From NCBI GenBank assembly GCA_008360975.2, contig CM039193.1, forward strand, positions 6,686,501 to 6,750,500: DNA of 64,000 bases. The letters run 5' to 3'. Of this stretch, positions 36,008 through 48,700 are shown in pieces. The notes under the pieces were generated by a model. That model saw only the letters and a program-made list of their open reading frames with translations. It was not told the origin of the DNA and searched no databases. A program made the translations under genes and the position numbers. Source of the DNA: Lichenostomus cassidix (lineage: Eukaryota > Chordata > Aves > Passeriformes > Meliphagidae). The first letter of the stretch is position 1. Each line of letters starts with the position of its first letter.

Positions 36008-36530
36008 AATTTTATTTCTGGCAGGAAGGAGAAGGGAAAATAAAAAAATTAGGAAAACAAACTGCCTCCTCCCGGCGCGCACGGGAACTATAAATATTTT
36101 AGGGATGGCAGCCGCTGCCCCGCGCCCTGCCGTCCCCTGTCGCCCTGCCGGGACGAACTCGCTCGCCGCCCCCGCGGCCGCAGGGCTGCAGCTCTGCGCT
36201 CTCAGCCCTCGCTCCCTTCTGCTTTCCGAGCATTTCCTTGACAGCAGAACAGCGTTTTCTGCCTTGCTGTTGTCCTGGCCTCGTTTCGCGGCAGAGCCTT
36301 GATAATTCTAATGCATCCCCGGTGGCACAGCCCGGCAGGAGCGGAGCGGAGCTTCCCTGTGTCCATCCACGCTCACCGACAGCGTTTGCAGCTCCTTGTG
36401 ACGTTCAAACAGCACCGTGAGGATTTTGCGATGGAGCAAAGTTCCTGCCTCAGAAAAGGCTCAGGACACAAATCCATCTCCCCGTTGAACAGCACAACAG
36501 CCGCTAGATTGAGGCCCCGATTCTGCAAAC

Positions 36531-36538
36531 ATTTGCAT
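36531..36538 (+). promoter_or_regulatory. POU-factor octamer upstream of SYNPR
   Basis: A perfect ATTTGCAT octamer lies about 0.57 kb upstream of the SYNPR TATA box, just outside the CpG island. POU-domain neural factors bind this motif. The motif is short and its use is inferred. A second octamer is at 18274-18281 in intron 2. Confidence 0.3.
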
Positions 36539-36778
36539 ATTCAACTTAGCTGCCACCCTGATAACCGGTTGTGCCACCAGAAGGACACCGGTGCTCAAAT
36601 AGGATTGCCGCCATAAGTAGGTCAGGGATCTGCCTAAAAAATACCTGAAGCTTTTACTCCCTGTAAGGAATCAGCCATCTGCAAAAGTTTAATAAGTCAA
36701 TTAGTTTTGCTCAAACTGTATCTCTAATATAAAAACCCCACACAATAATCTAAATGTATTCTTGGAGTAAACAAGATG

Positions 36779-36805
36779 GGGAGGGGGGAGGAGGGGGAAG
36801 AAGAT
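36779..36805. repeat. G/A-rich purine tract
   Basis: The plus strand is almost all G with some A (GGGGAGGGGGGAGGAGGGGG and more). It lies about 0.85 kb upstream of the SYNPR TATA box and could form a quadruplex or triplex. A similar but shorter tract is at 12492-12516. Confidence 0.75.
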
Positions 36806-37373
36806 GAATTTATGAAGTTTTCCCTGGAATTTGAGGCAGACGATTTTGCATCAAATTCACAGATCTGCAACAAACTCAGCTGAAGTCTGTGGTAGCAGTG
36901 GGACGGGGTCCAGATTTTTTAAAATTTAAATAACTTATTTTTTAACCGTATCAAAACCAGCTTTTTAGGTCAGAATCACATTTAATTTCTTTCAATTGAA
37001 AATTCTTGTATTTTCTGCACTCCTTTATTTCTGCCCTAGGAGAAAAAAAATAGGAAAGAAAAATGGATAATTTTCCTTGCAAATTATTATCAAGTACGCT
37101 TTTATTTATTTATATAATATCCTCTAGGAAATACAAAACACCTCTCAGCAGTTCTAGGAACTGCCTGCTGGTGGCCCAGTGCTGTGGGAGGCAGAGTCCC
37201 CTCACACAGGCAGAAGGACAGAGCATCCATAAATCTCCAAGAGGCACAAGCAGGCAGGGACACAAAATCATCCATCTGACTTTCAGCCAGAACTTCTCCC
37301 ACTGGTACAGAGATGTAGAGTCAGGTCACTGCAAACCACCTGCCTTCAGCTCTCATGTCTGAAGAAGAAATTA

Positions 37374-37440
37374 TCATGGAATATCCCATGTTGGAAGGGA
37401 CCCACAAGGATCATTGAGTCCCAGTTAGTCCAGTCCCCAA
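37374..37440 (-). mobile_element. Diverged CR1 LINE 3'-end fragment
   Basis: The string TCATGGAATATCCCATGTTG followed by GAAGGGACCCACAAGGATCA and TGAGTCC matches the variant CR1 3' end seen in bird genomes in antisense. It is about 65 bp long and lies 1.4 kb upstream of the SYNPR promoter. It is older or of a different CR1 subfamily than the copies at 45031 and 60322. The boundary on the right is uncertain. Confidence 0.75.
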
Positions 37441-40400
37441 GAGCAGCAGAGATCATCCTGCAGTGATTTCCAGCTCTGGTATTCCCGCCACCAAAGCCCT
37501 GGGCTGTGGGAAGTTTCATCACTTGCTGTTTACTGTGACTCTCATGTGCTGTTTCCTTTAATAGGTTTCTTTCATGGAGAGACTTACAGCTGTGGATGTA
37601 TTGAAGCAGTTCAAAAACCTCCTGAGAGATACAAAAAAATGCTGAAACATTTAGTAAAGGCATAACTGAACAGTAGACTGGGGAAGATGTGGAAAATCTT
37701 TTTTCCTTAATTTTATTAGTAGCGCATTCTGGAAAAAACATATGCCCTATCTCCACTGACTGCCACGGAGAACTGGAATTACTAACCCTTTATTAATTAT
37801 CTCCAATTATAAGCCTGAGATTTTAGTAGCATTTGAACTTCAGTTTCCAAAAATTGTCAAAGAAAGATAAACTAAAGCAAATATTCCTAAAACCTTTACC
37901 ACTGGCAGGTTGCAAACTGGGATGATTTCCCCACTGTTCTCTAGGTCAGCACACTTGGGTTTTCATCAGATACAGGAGCTCCTCCATGCTGTTTTTTGGT
38001 TGGTGGATTGTTTTTGGTTTTTTTTTTTTCACTCCATCTCCACCATCCCAGCTGTGTTTCACCTTGGTGCTCTTCAGTGCTTGGCCATCCCCACCTCAGC
38101 TCCCCCACTGGCTGGAAATCCTGGCAGAACCATGGCAGGAACATTGGTTTACAGTCAGTGTTCAGTGCCTCTTCTTGCTGTTATGAACTCTTGCAGATGG
38201 CTGTTAGCATTTGTTCTTGGATATAGCAGTCTCTGGCTTTCACAGCTGCTCTCTCTAAATACTGTCCCAGTCAGCTCAGAAGTAAGAGCATCTCCATCCC
38301 AGTTCTTGAGTATCCCAGCACATTGCTCTGAAAATTACATTAAAGTTCCACACTTTTTTTAAAGCCTACATAATAAAACACATTCTGAAACTCATGTTCA
38401 GGTTAGCAGCAGTGATATGTCTGCAATTACTGGTGATCCAGCAAGAAGTTGTACCCCAGGACACTACATTATATTCACTCTTCTCACACCTGGATGACTG
38501 GGCTTGACATGCATGAGTCAGTAAAAGCCAGAGAGGTGCAGTTAAAAATCTCCATGCTGAATGAAAAATAGGCAGGAAAGACTCAGAGTACTTCACAGGG
38601 ACAGAACCTCACAGACAGGAGGCTCCTGCCCTTTGCTTTCCTTGGAAAGAGTCCAGCAGTGCTGTAAGGCAAAGCAGCCATGCCAGTCCTGCATCACTGT
38701 TGGGGGCCAAAGTTCTCCACAGGACACTAGTGGAGCTTTAGACTCTTCACTTCAGAAAAACAAAAAAACAAAACAAAAATTAATTGGCCCAAGTTCTAAT
38801 AGGGCAAATTTAAAAGCTAAAGTTCTAATTTCTGGATTAGCATTTTGTCCAGCTAGAGGCAGTGATTTCTTTCCTGTTTCTAGGAAGCACATACATTGAT
38901 TTTTCATTTGAGTAGAAGGTAGGAAGCTTCCCTGATTAATGGCAAGTGTGAGAACTGCATCTGTTAGATGTTATGTATCAGTAGGAAAAGCATCAATACG
39001 TGTCAACCCCTCATTTCTACCTTGGGAAGGTTTTCTCAAAGACCTATGCCAAAAGATGTGTGTTACACTTCTCCCTGCCTGCCTGAACCTGAGTTCTGGT
39101 AAATAATTTTCTACAATGTCATCCAAGCACCAGGCCAAGTGAATTCAGGCTTTTGCTGCACACCCATGGACTGCAGACTACACTGTGCTGGAAAGCTGTG
39201 GATCCATGGAAGCATTACTGTGCCAGCCCCTCTCTTGTGCACATGGCTCTGGATCAAATTTTCCCTGTGGGAAGGGAGAAACAGCCACTGCAGGATGGGG
39301 ACAGTAACCTAAGGGATGGCAGTGCTCCTGCCCCTGCCCAGGGCTGCAGCACTCAGAGCCATACCAGCCTTGAAGGGCTGGAAAGGACACTGGGGCTTTG
39401 TTTTCCCTTGGGATGTCTTTGATTTAAATCTTACTTCCACCTGCTAGTGTGGAAAGGGTAAAGGTTGATCTCTTGTTCTCCTAGGCTGGACATGACATGT
39501 AAGCCAGGTGTCTCTGCACACACAGGTGTGTGCACAAAGAGTAGAGAGTAGAAAAAGCATCTCCCCTTGCATGTGGCAGAGCACAAAGCCTACAACCCAT
39601 GGGTCATCCAGGCTGCAGCAGCAAGGGCCAGATGGTGGGGTCACCCAGTCTGAAGCGAGTTTGAGGCAACTGGTGATAGCACCAGTGCAATTTTTTTGTG
39701 AGCAGTTGGGTGTGGAAATGAGGTCTCACACACGCGCTAGGAGGACCATATGGCGCTTAGCACACCAGATTTCCCAGCTCCAGCCAGGCCTCAGTCTCAC
39801 ACTCTACCTGTCACTCTTCTCGAGATCCACACTGTCGAGGGTCACTTCATCCTCTCGGGGTCTCCATCAAATTTGTTTGCAATACATTATCTCCTAGAAA
39901 GGAGAGCTTGGTGCCATCTCTTGGATCTTTCTGTTGTTTTTAAACTTCCCAGTCATTTTGATTAGGTTTCAATATTTTCCCCTGGGGCTGAAAAAGCTTT
40001 TCACCTTTTCCTGGCACAGGAAAGTTCACTCACCCATCCCTAAGCCAATTGCCAGTCATTTCATGGCTTGGCTTCACTTGTTTGGTATGTTCACTCTAAA
40101 ATTTAAAAACAGAAGAGTAATAAAATGTATGAGGCCTTGGGATAGCCAAGCACTGCCTTCCATGTGACCAGGAATTACATATGGGGATCCATGGAAGAGG
40201 CCAGACTCTTAGCTCCCAGCCACATCCTGTACCACAATTTTCCAACACCCATAAGCTCTCCCAGCATTGCATTTTCAAATCATAGGTGTACACCCCTGGC
40301 TATAAATAATCCTTAATAAACCTAATTTCCCAGGAAATCTCATTTCTCAGTTTTCCCTGCATGCAGATGATAGGGCCAAGCATGGATATCAATCCCCCCT

Positions 40401-43400
40401 CACTTTATGTTAAGGTAAATAACTTGAAATGTCACAGGACTGCAGAATATTCCATCCTCAGAAGCTGAATAAAGTCTGCATACAAAAACCCACATGTGCT
40501 TGTTTTAGAGCAAAATAGCTTGGGAAAAAAAATGCACATCTCAATGTGTTGCCAGATAATAAAAAGTCTTCAGGATTCAAATCAGCAGAGCAATGAGACC
40601 ATTGCTCATTATTAAGCTAAAGGTACAAAAGTATTTTTGAAAGGAGCTTTGTTGAATCAGCATTTGTTTTTCTAGCAACATGCACAATTTCTTTAACCAG
40701 GGTTATTTTCAGAGTACGGCATGAAAATAATTATGGAGCACTTTCTAAAGGTTCAGTGATTAAGGCAAGAGCAGGCAGCTGTTTGGCTGCACAGCTGATG
40801 GTGACCAAAAGTATCATGTCTACAAGTCAAACTGTCTTAGTAAAATTTCTAGATCTCACACAAGGTTCACAACTTTTTCTCTCCTGATCTCTAAGAATAG
40901 CTACAGAAATAATCTTTACTGTTTCTTTTCAGATTTCAGTTATATGCCTATGAAATGAAATTAAAAATCATATCATTGAAAGTCAAGTTTTCCCTAGTCC
41001 AAGAGGTTTGCCTGACTTTGCTGCAACCTTTGTTCCATGTACAAAAAGAGATCCTGATTTGATTTTAAAAATTAATCAGTCATTTTCCTTTTCCTTCCTA
41101 ATCCTTCACTGCCATCCAGTCTTGTCATTTTTGATCCTAGCTTTCAGAGCACATTGTCTGGCTTTAATCAAAAGCATTCTGTAATTAGGTTCCAGCTAAT
41201 TTAGCTTAGACTATTTAAAAGCAAAAAAATAACCTTGCTTCATGGTAAAACCCAGCTAAGTTTCAAAAGAGCTGAACAGGACTAGCATCATTTCACAAAT
41301 GTATCACTAGCAACCAAATTCTTCCCTTAAAATCATGGGGATATAATTTGTCCTGGGCGTTTTGGGGGTGATTTTGTACACAGGAACTTGAAGAGCACAA
41401 ATGAGCGTGAGAAGCACCACTGCAGTCATATTCAGTCTCTCTCCAAAAACCTGGGTCTGGAGCTCTAGAAGGGACACTGTCAGGGCTGGGATCCTTCAAA
41501 TCCGACCTACTTTTCCATTTCATCCTTTACCAAAGCAAATGTTTAAATGCTAGATTTTTTTTTTTCTCTTAAAGGAAGAGGGGAGTCAGTGCACTGGCTG
41601 CAGGAAGAGCTGCAGAAACCAGAGCTGCTTTGGGTTAACCACAGAGGAAGGGGCTTGGACCATGTTCTGTGTGGAGATGATGCCCTCAGCCTGTCCCAGC
41701 CCCATGAGGGACATGTCCACACATCCATGCTGTGCCCTGGCCCATCAAAGCAACAACAAAACCCTAAACCCACCTTGCTGCTGGTTTGCATGAGAAAAAT
41801 CTCTTTTCAGGATAAGGAATTAAAGGGTCAGGGCTAGCTGGTGGTGGGAAGGACTCACCTTGCAAGCTCCAGGATTGAAGGAGAAATACCACAGTATGCT
41901 CCTCAGTACTGGTATAAAGCACATGCACACCACTTAGAGCCTTAAGGAGGGATGAGGTAGGCATACACATCCCTGTATCCCAAGAGGTGTCTCCCTGTCC
42001 TGTTTTTGCTAGGGGAGCATTTATTTGCCTCCCTCAGTCTGGATTAAAGCTTTGACAGCGTGGTAGGTGCAAGTCTCCTATAACACAACGTGGAAGAAAC
42101 AAACCTGCCAAAATTCACACCAGCGCAGCATTTCAGGTTGGAAGGTGCTTTTCACAGCTGGTTGTGTAAGACAGCTAATAAAAATGCAAAGGAAAGGAGA
42201 CATCCCAAACACCATCACTGCCCAGGGGATACCCATCCAACTCCCTGTGCACCCACAGCCTGCAGTTGGGAGCTGGTGCCTCATCACTTCAGAGAACAGC
42301 TCCTTCTCCTTAAAACTGCTGCTTGCTGGTCTGAGCTCTTACACAAACCATGAGAGGAAAATTCAGCCTCTTCTCCCAGGGAAAATTCAAGCTCACATCA
42401 TCCTTTCCAGAGGGTGCCCCAAGCACAGGGCTGCAGATGAGGCCAGGCTGAGAGGCAAAGCATCATCTGGTGTGCAGCCCAGGCAAGGTCACAGCAGCAA
42501 GGGGGGATGCTCCAAATCAGATCAAAACACTCAGCAGGTCCCACTGGTGCAAGCCTGGGCATACAAAGCATTAAAGACCAACTTGGATGTTCTTGTAAAA
42601 GACACCTAATTAGTTCTTGGATGGTGGATAGAAGAGTTTTAAGCACAGCAGCAGCTCCTGACATCTGCAAAAGGATTTCAAGAAACTTTTAGGAAATGAG
42701 CAGTTCTCTACATCCTGCTTTTGGGGATCAGAAACATAAAATGAACTATGCAAGTGTAAATTATGGGAAAACAAGTATCTACAGCTCTCAAAAAACTGTA
42801 TATAACGTCCCTGAACATCAGCCCCCACTCTTGACCTCCTTGCAGGCAATTCACACATTATCTTTGCTTTCCTCACACTGACTACAGTTTTCCCAAGTGC
42901 TTTCTCAGGCTCTGGGGTTGAGCAAGAAGTAGTTCTGTAAACCTTCAGGTTTTAATAAGGTACTTTCTGCATCTAATTGGAAATTTTTGCTAACCATTTG
43001 TCAGCATATGCTGAAGTCAGAGTATTGGTAACACCTCAAAACAGGAGATTACTAATGTCATAAAACAAACTTTTTATAATAATAGATAATTAAAAAAATA
43101 ACTGGGAACCTTCCTTTCCATAACAACTAATATAACAACACTTTCTCATGCTAAATATTATCTGAATTTCCTTCAGATCTGCAATCTGGCTAAAGCTGTT
43201 GTAACAGTCATGCTGGTTGCTGACGTACTATTTATAGCAATGTTGAGAACACTGAAATCCATTCTCTGCTCCCAGGACTGTGTGTTTTTAAAATTGGGTT
43301 TCATCAAATTGGAACTGGTAAAAAAAAAAGTCAAGTTTTTTTTTTAGACTTGGAAAGAAAAAAAAAAACCCCAAAAACCAAAAAACCAACCCTGAAAAAA

Positions 43401-45030
43401 CCCCACACCCTGCCCATTTCAACAGCCTTTTGAGTTCACTTTGCTGTGCAAGGCACTCAGAGAGAGGGGTGCAGCTCCCACAACACCGAATCAGCTCTCC
43501 CCAGCCCAAGAGGGGCTGCACTGAAGTCCAATTCCCCACCAAAGACTTCACCACAGCTTCACACATACCCACAAAAGTGGACCAGAGACTGGATCCTCAC
43601 CATTAGTCAAACCCTGGTCAGGCTCTCCTCTGCCCCAGGGCCTGTGTGAAATGGCAAAGCCCCTCCTCTCAATTTGTTTCTGAGGGAGTCTAGTTAATAC
43701 TCCTCAAATTATTTTTTAAGGGCTGTAAAACAGAGTCAGCCACTGTATTATTCCTACTTACTAAGCAACACCCAGTTTTCATGAGGATAAATCAGCCTTC
43801 CCTTCTGGTTAGATATACCCTTTCAGAGTTGTCCAAACACCACCCATCAGTCCCTGGTGCTGCAGGGAAGGTGACTGTGGTTTTGTTTTGAAGAACTCAG
43901 ACCCCAGTACTTTGGTGGAAAGAGAAACATCAGGAGACCCTACAGGACAGAGAGCAGGCAGAGACCACTAATACAAAACCCATGGTGAGAGGGAGTTACC
44001 AAACAGAAGAAGCAGCATGAAAAAGGAAGTGGAAAAAACGGGAATGGAAAGATAACAAAAAGGAATTTAAAACTCAGATATATAAGCAAAACAGTAAGTA
44101 AAAAGAAAGCAGACACAGCCCATCACAAAAATCCCAAATAGCTGCAATTGAGCAGAAGGTAGAAAAGGCTGTGCTGGAGGGGGGGATTATATTGAGTTTG
44201 CTCTTCCCAGAGTCTTCTTAACTCAATCAGCAAGGGGTGGGGAAGGCTATGAATAGCCCCCCAGCAGGATTACTGCCGTTTTTTTGAGGTGGGGATGTGA
44301 GAGTGGTAGAGTGAGCTTTGTGTAAGGCAGCACTGGGTTATGCACAGAGCCATTCCAAGGTCTGTGTAGAGCTGCTGAGCATTTCCTGGTTTAGTCACCT
44401 TTATAGCTATGTGCCTCGTAAAAGACACAAATTTTTCTTTTCTTGCTGAAGGTAATTTTTCTTAGAAATGGCAAAAAATCTTGAGACCTTAAAAAAAGTA
44501 GTAGCAGAAGAGAATTCTGCAGCATCTTTTTTCTTTCTGTCCTCCTGCTTGTATGTTATCACCTCTTGTCTCTCCCCTACAAACTTTGGCTTTTGACTAC
44601 ATTTCCTGCTGCAATTTTCATAAGCATTTGAAGTCCTTCAAGGACATCTCTTCAGGTGCAGAAGGAGCTGGGGGCTATGGCAGCTCTCACAGAGTCAGTC
44701 TGGGGCATGGAAAACAAAGGATTGAGTCTGTGAAATAACTTATCTGGGAGAAAAGATAAGCTCAGGCAGTCTGAGAGCATTTGCTAGGCCTAAAGAAGAA
44801 TGGGAGGCTGGAAAAGGAAATAAAAGAAATTCTTTTACCCCCAGGCTGTTGTCAGCAAAAGGCAGTGTAGTGACACTGCACTGCTTTTCTCCAAATCTGC
44901 CCTAGCAGAGGCAACTTCTAGAGCAGCCTGATCTTTATGAAGGCCATATAGTTTATTTCAATGACCTGTATATGCCAGAACTTCCTGGAGAGGCTGGAGA
45001 TCTGTAGAAAATCTCCATGTGTGCATAGAC
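37441..45030. other. Intergenic segment without identifiable genes
   Basis: This holds unique AT-rich sequence with short homopolymer runs (T12 near 38018, A and T runs near 43320) and an A/G-rich stretch at 44010-44060. Open frames reach 180 codons (42067-42609 plus) without recognisable content. No exon or transposon is supported. Confidence 0.55.
43320..43345. repeat. A-run/T-run inverted repeat
   Basis: Ten A, the spacer GTCAAG, then ten T can form a simple hairpin. A 12-nt A run and C/A-rich sequence follow. It is probably low-complexity sequence. Confidence 0.8.
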
Positions 45031-45163
45031 AGAGAATCACAGCATGGTTTGGGTTGGAAGTCACCTTAAATACCATCCAGTTCCAGCACCCTTGTCGTGG
45101 GCAGGAACACCTTCCACTAGACCAGCTGCTCAAAGTGACCTTGGACATTTCCATGGATGGGGA
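45031..45163 (-). mobile_element. CR1 LINE 3'-end fragment
   Basis: Antisense CR1 is clear over about 130 bp: GAATCACAGCATGGTTTGGG, TTGGAAGTCACCTTAAATAC, GTGGGCAGGAACACCTTCCA, CTAGACCAGCTGCTCAAAGT, then CCTTGGACATTTCCATGGAT. The 5' part of the element is missing. A long AT/AC-rich simple repeat begins a few bases beyond its truncated end (45169-45270). Confidence 0.93.
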
Positions 45164-45168
45164 AGTGT

Positions 45169-45270
45169 GCTTATATATAGATATACACACACATATATAA
45201 ATATATGTAATTATATTTAAAGATAAAATAATATATATATATATATATATATACATACACACGTACACTC
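45169..45270. repeat. AT/AC-rich simple repeat containing (AT)n
   Basis: This opens with TATATATAGATATACACACA and AT-rich variants. A pure (AT) run of about 11 copies lies at 45231-45253, followed by ATACATACACACGTACAC. It abuts the truncated end of the CR1 piece at 45031-45163. Alternating purine-pyrimidine throughout makes it prone to cruciform or Z-form structure. Confidence 0.93.
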
Positions 45271-45733
45271 GCCGTAGCAGTGTAAACTATAAGGGAAACA
45301 TGTGACCAAAGGACCAAATCCAGCTGTCCTGGAGCTCAGCAAGTGTGACCAGAAGGACAGGGTCTGGCTGTGCATGTGTCAGATAACAGCTCTGAGCTAG
45401 CTGTGTGACATGGCCATGAAAAGCATAAGTCTGAAGCTCAGTCTCTCTGGCCAGGAACATCAATTCCCATGTCTGCTGCTGGTCCCTGGTCCAAGAAGCT
45501 GTGTAAGCATCCCTGCACTTCCCTGTATAGGTACCGTGGTGTGGGAGCTCTCAGTATAGAAAAAAATGGGCAAATCCAGGCTTCAATGAGCAAATTTTGG
45601 TACTTTCAGATGGGGAGCTTGTTGTGTGGTTCCTCTCTGCTCTTTTTCTCCTGACTCTCCAGCAGCTGTCACTGATGTGAGGGCAAGCCTTGTGAAATAG
45701 TGGTTGTGGAGTGAGAGTTTGGCGCTGGAGTTT

Positions 45734-45763
45734 TGGTTTGAACCTGAAACCAGGTTCAAACCA
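45734..45763. repeat. Perfect 13-bp inverted repeat (hairpin)
   Basis: The arms TGGTTTGAACCTG and CAGGTTCAAACCA are fully complementary around the loop AAAC. The stem is too short for a microRNA precursor of normal size. Confidence 0.93.
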
Positions 45764-48700
45764 TTCTGGCTGAATGAGTTCCGACAGAGAGGGAGTCTTG
45801 GGAGAGTGTTAGGATCCTCTACTGAAATGTAGGCTGGTTTATGGTTTCTCTCTGAGGCTGGATCTGACGGTGCCAGTAGTGTTTAGACTGAAAGCTCAAT
45901 TGTGTTTTGACAACCGCTTTTCCTGGTGTGATGGAGAGAAGCATATCCCAAAATCTGTTTGTTTTGCCCAGACTTGCGTCTCAGCAGTATTTAATATTCT
46001 GGGTTTGGATGCTCTATAAATGAAGCAAAAGTCTCATGAGTCTCTGTGGGACAGTCTCTTTCCTCTCCTCCTGATTTTAACCCAGGTACCCTGGAGATTC
46101 AAAATCCAAACATGCACATGAGAAAACTGGAGTGTGGCATCCAGCCTGATCTGCTCCCCAGTCCTGCTGTTGCCCTGAGGGGAGCAAGATTAGGGACAGG
46201 CAGTGACTGATGTCACCAGGCTCTTTTTGTCTCATGTGATGGAGGGATGAGACATCCCATGGAATGAAAGAAAATAAGAATAAATCCTGTGGAATTTGTT
46301 TAAACAAGGAATTTTTAATCATAAAATATTAATGAGGTCTTACCCAGACTGGATGAACATACATATATGTACAAGTTCCTGATCCAGTCCTTTGTACTGG
46401 ATGAAAGGATTTAAGAATACCCGTCATGGGCAGATAACAGATTGAAGGACTTCCCCAGCTGAAGGACTGATCTCCCTCACAATTGTTATTCACTGTTTGA
46501 GTGTTTGAGCTCTCAGGACCAGGGCCAGATACATCTCAGAAGAAAAGATCACGTTAATTACTGTGAAAAGGTTGATATGAAATGTCTTATTGTGACTTAC
46601 TGATTTAAAACCAGGGCCACATCTACGGTGTCATATTAAACACACTATCAACTTAAATAATTGGATTAATTTGAAAATATTAGGTCAGGTGATTTAAATG
46701 CTTTTCAAAAGGTATTTCATAACACATTTTTTCCTTTGATGTGGAAGCAGGGAGAAAGCTCTCTTTGTCTTACTGTAAAATCTCTATTGCCCCAAACAAC
46801 CATGTCACCAAATGGAGAACGCAATTAAGCCACTGAATGAACAAAAATAGAACAACATTCTTTGTGTTTTTAAAGGATATTTTCTTTTTGTTACAACCCT
46901 TACCAGTAAGGAAAATTATGTGCACATAACAACAGGAGGAAAATAGATTCTTGGGATGATTTTCACAGCTCTCAAGCAGGACATCTAGTGCAAAATCTGG
47001 TCCATGTGAATATGAGAGTTGCAGGATTTGGGTTGGTTTAGTTGCCTTTCATCTAATTCTTTCACAGCAACTCACTGTGTTGGGAGGAAATCCACATTTG
47101 TCTTGTAAAAGCAAAACATTTAGGTCATGGGGGGAAAGTACAAATTGATGTCTATTGGTAATAATAAACATTTTAGTAATACATGTTAAAATTAACGAGT
47201 TTTGTATTTTAATGTGGTACTTCCCTGATATTTGAGCTATTTTTTTCTATCTTTTATAATTTAGATGAAGTATAATTCAAATTCACAAAACAACAGTTCA
47301 TTCTCAATTCTCATCTGTACAAAAGCCTTTTTACACCTTTTCGGAAAATCAAAGAGGGCCAAAAATAAGATTATTTTGTTGGCACAACATGAAGAATGCA
47401 GCATGAGTGAGAATCAGACCCCTTACCTAAAATATATCAAAAAGGAAAACCTGCCTGTTTTCCATGATGACGGGATAATTTTTGCCTGTAATAGCCTGAT
47501 TATATGCATATTTACATGTTAATCTAAACTTGCAAGGAAAGAAGTTCAAAGTGAAAATCAGGGAAGCCTAAATATTTTATAAATATTAATATTTTTTGTT
47601 TGTTTTGTTGTGCAATTTGTCACAGAGGATATTTTTAGTCAAACGAACTCTGCTTTGCCATCATAATGCCTTGACATGCCTGGCCACACGTACCAGTCAC
47701 CATCTCCATTCCCTGTTCCAGAGCCAGAGGGTACATGGGGGCTTTTTTTCCACTTCAGGTTTTGAAATTCTTAGAGGGTTTGAGATAGAAAGGGCAAATT
47801 AAAACAAAAAAAACCCAGCAAAACCAAGAACCAGTGTCCAGGTACTGATAAAATGATTGGGGTGAGAAAGCTGTCACCCAAAGGCTTTGAGTTGGTGATG
47901 TGAGCTCCAGAGAGAAGGATTTTGATGCCACAAGTTTGAAAGGCAGCCCCAGCATCTGGTGGGCGACCTGCCACCCTTCCCACAGGCCATTCCCTGTGCC
48001 ATTGCTGCGGGGCTGGGATGTGTGTCAGGAGGTTGGGGTGAGCCCAGTTTCTGCCTGGGGATCAGGAATTCCTTTCCTGGCTGCATCCATTCCAGCACAG
48101 CGTGAGGCACTCAATCCATCCAGCTGCTCTCCTGTGGCACCCAGTGCCTCCCCTTCTCCCTGGGGAACTGCTGCAGCACCCACCCAGGGCTGCTCCATCC
48201 TTTGGGGCCGGCAGCCTGGAGCAGCTGCAGCTGGTCTCCTTCTGATCCCACACGGAGCTAAATCTGGAACAAGTCCTCCGAGATCAGTGGCGCTTTCCTC
48301 ACATAAAGCCAGTGTACGGAAGGCAGATTATCCCAGACCAGATGTCACTTTCTGCAGCCGCTGCGGCGCTGGCACGGTGTGGGTTTGACTGTCTGCACCT
48401 TTCCGAGCTGTTATGGGGTTCTTGCTCTGAACCTCAGCTTCAGCTCGAGGATCCAGGAGAGCCAGCTAGCATTTATTGTTTGTTTACCTTATTTTTTCAG
48501 GAGCCCAGTTTTGTTGTTCATAAACACAGGCCTGGTCCCTGAAAAGGTGTTCTGCTAAAATAAAGCTTAGAATCTTCACAGTCAAATTTAGGATACACAG
48601 GGATCAATAGTTTATACAATCTTTCATTTCGTCTGAAAGATTTCACCCCCCTTTTTCAGGCAAAAAGCCTGAAGCTGTTCCTCAAGTCACCACAACTCTA

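Larger units (their letters stand above)
35385..36240. promoter_or_regulatory. SYNPR: CpG island at the SYNPR 5' end
   Basis: CpG density rises abruptly here over the CpG-poor background. The main block (about 35385-35970) covers both coding exons, intron 1, the predicted leader and the TATA box. A second, smaller block (about 36070-36240) lies upstream and is separated by an AT-rich gap with an 18-nt T run at 35990-36007. The island marks the gene's promoter. Its edges are estimated by eye. The long open frames seen across it on both strands are a product of the lack of AT-rich stop codons and are not genes. Confidence 0.88.

Noticed and set aside
36105..36302. ATG frame just after the plus-strand TATAAATA
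   Set aside because: The ATG is only 9 bp after the TATA motif, so it would lie upstream of any start site set by it. The product is alanine/proline-rich with no recognisable content.
42067..42609. 180-codon plus-strand frame
   Set aside because: No family, signal peptide or membrane segment is recognised, and several such frames are expected by chance in 64 kb.
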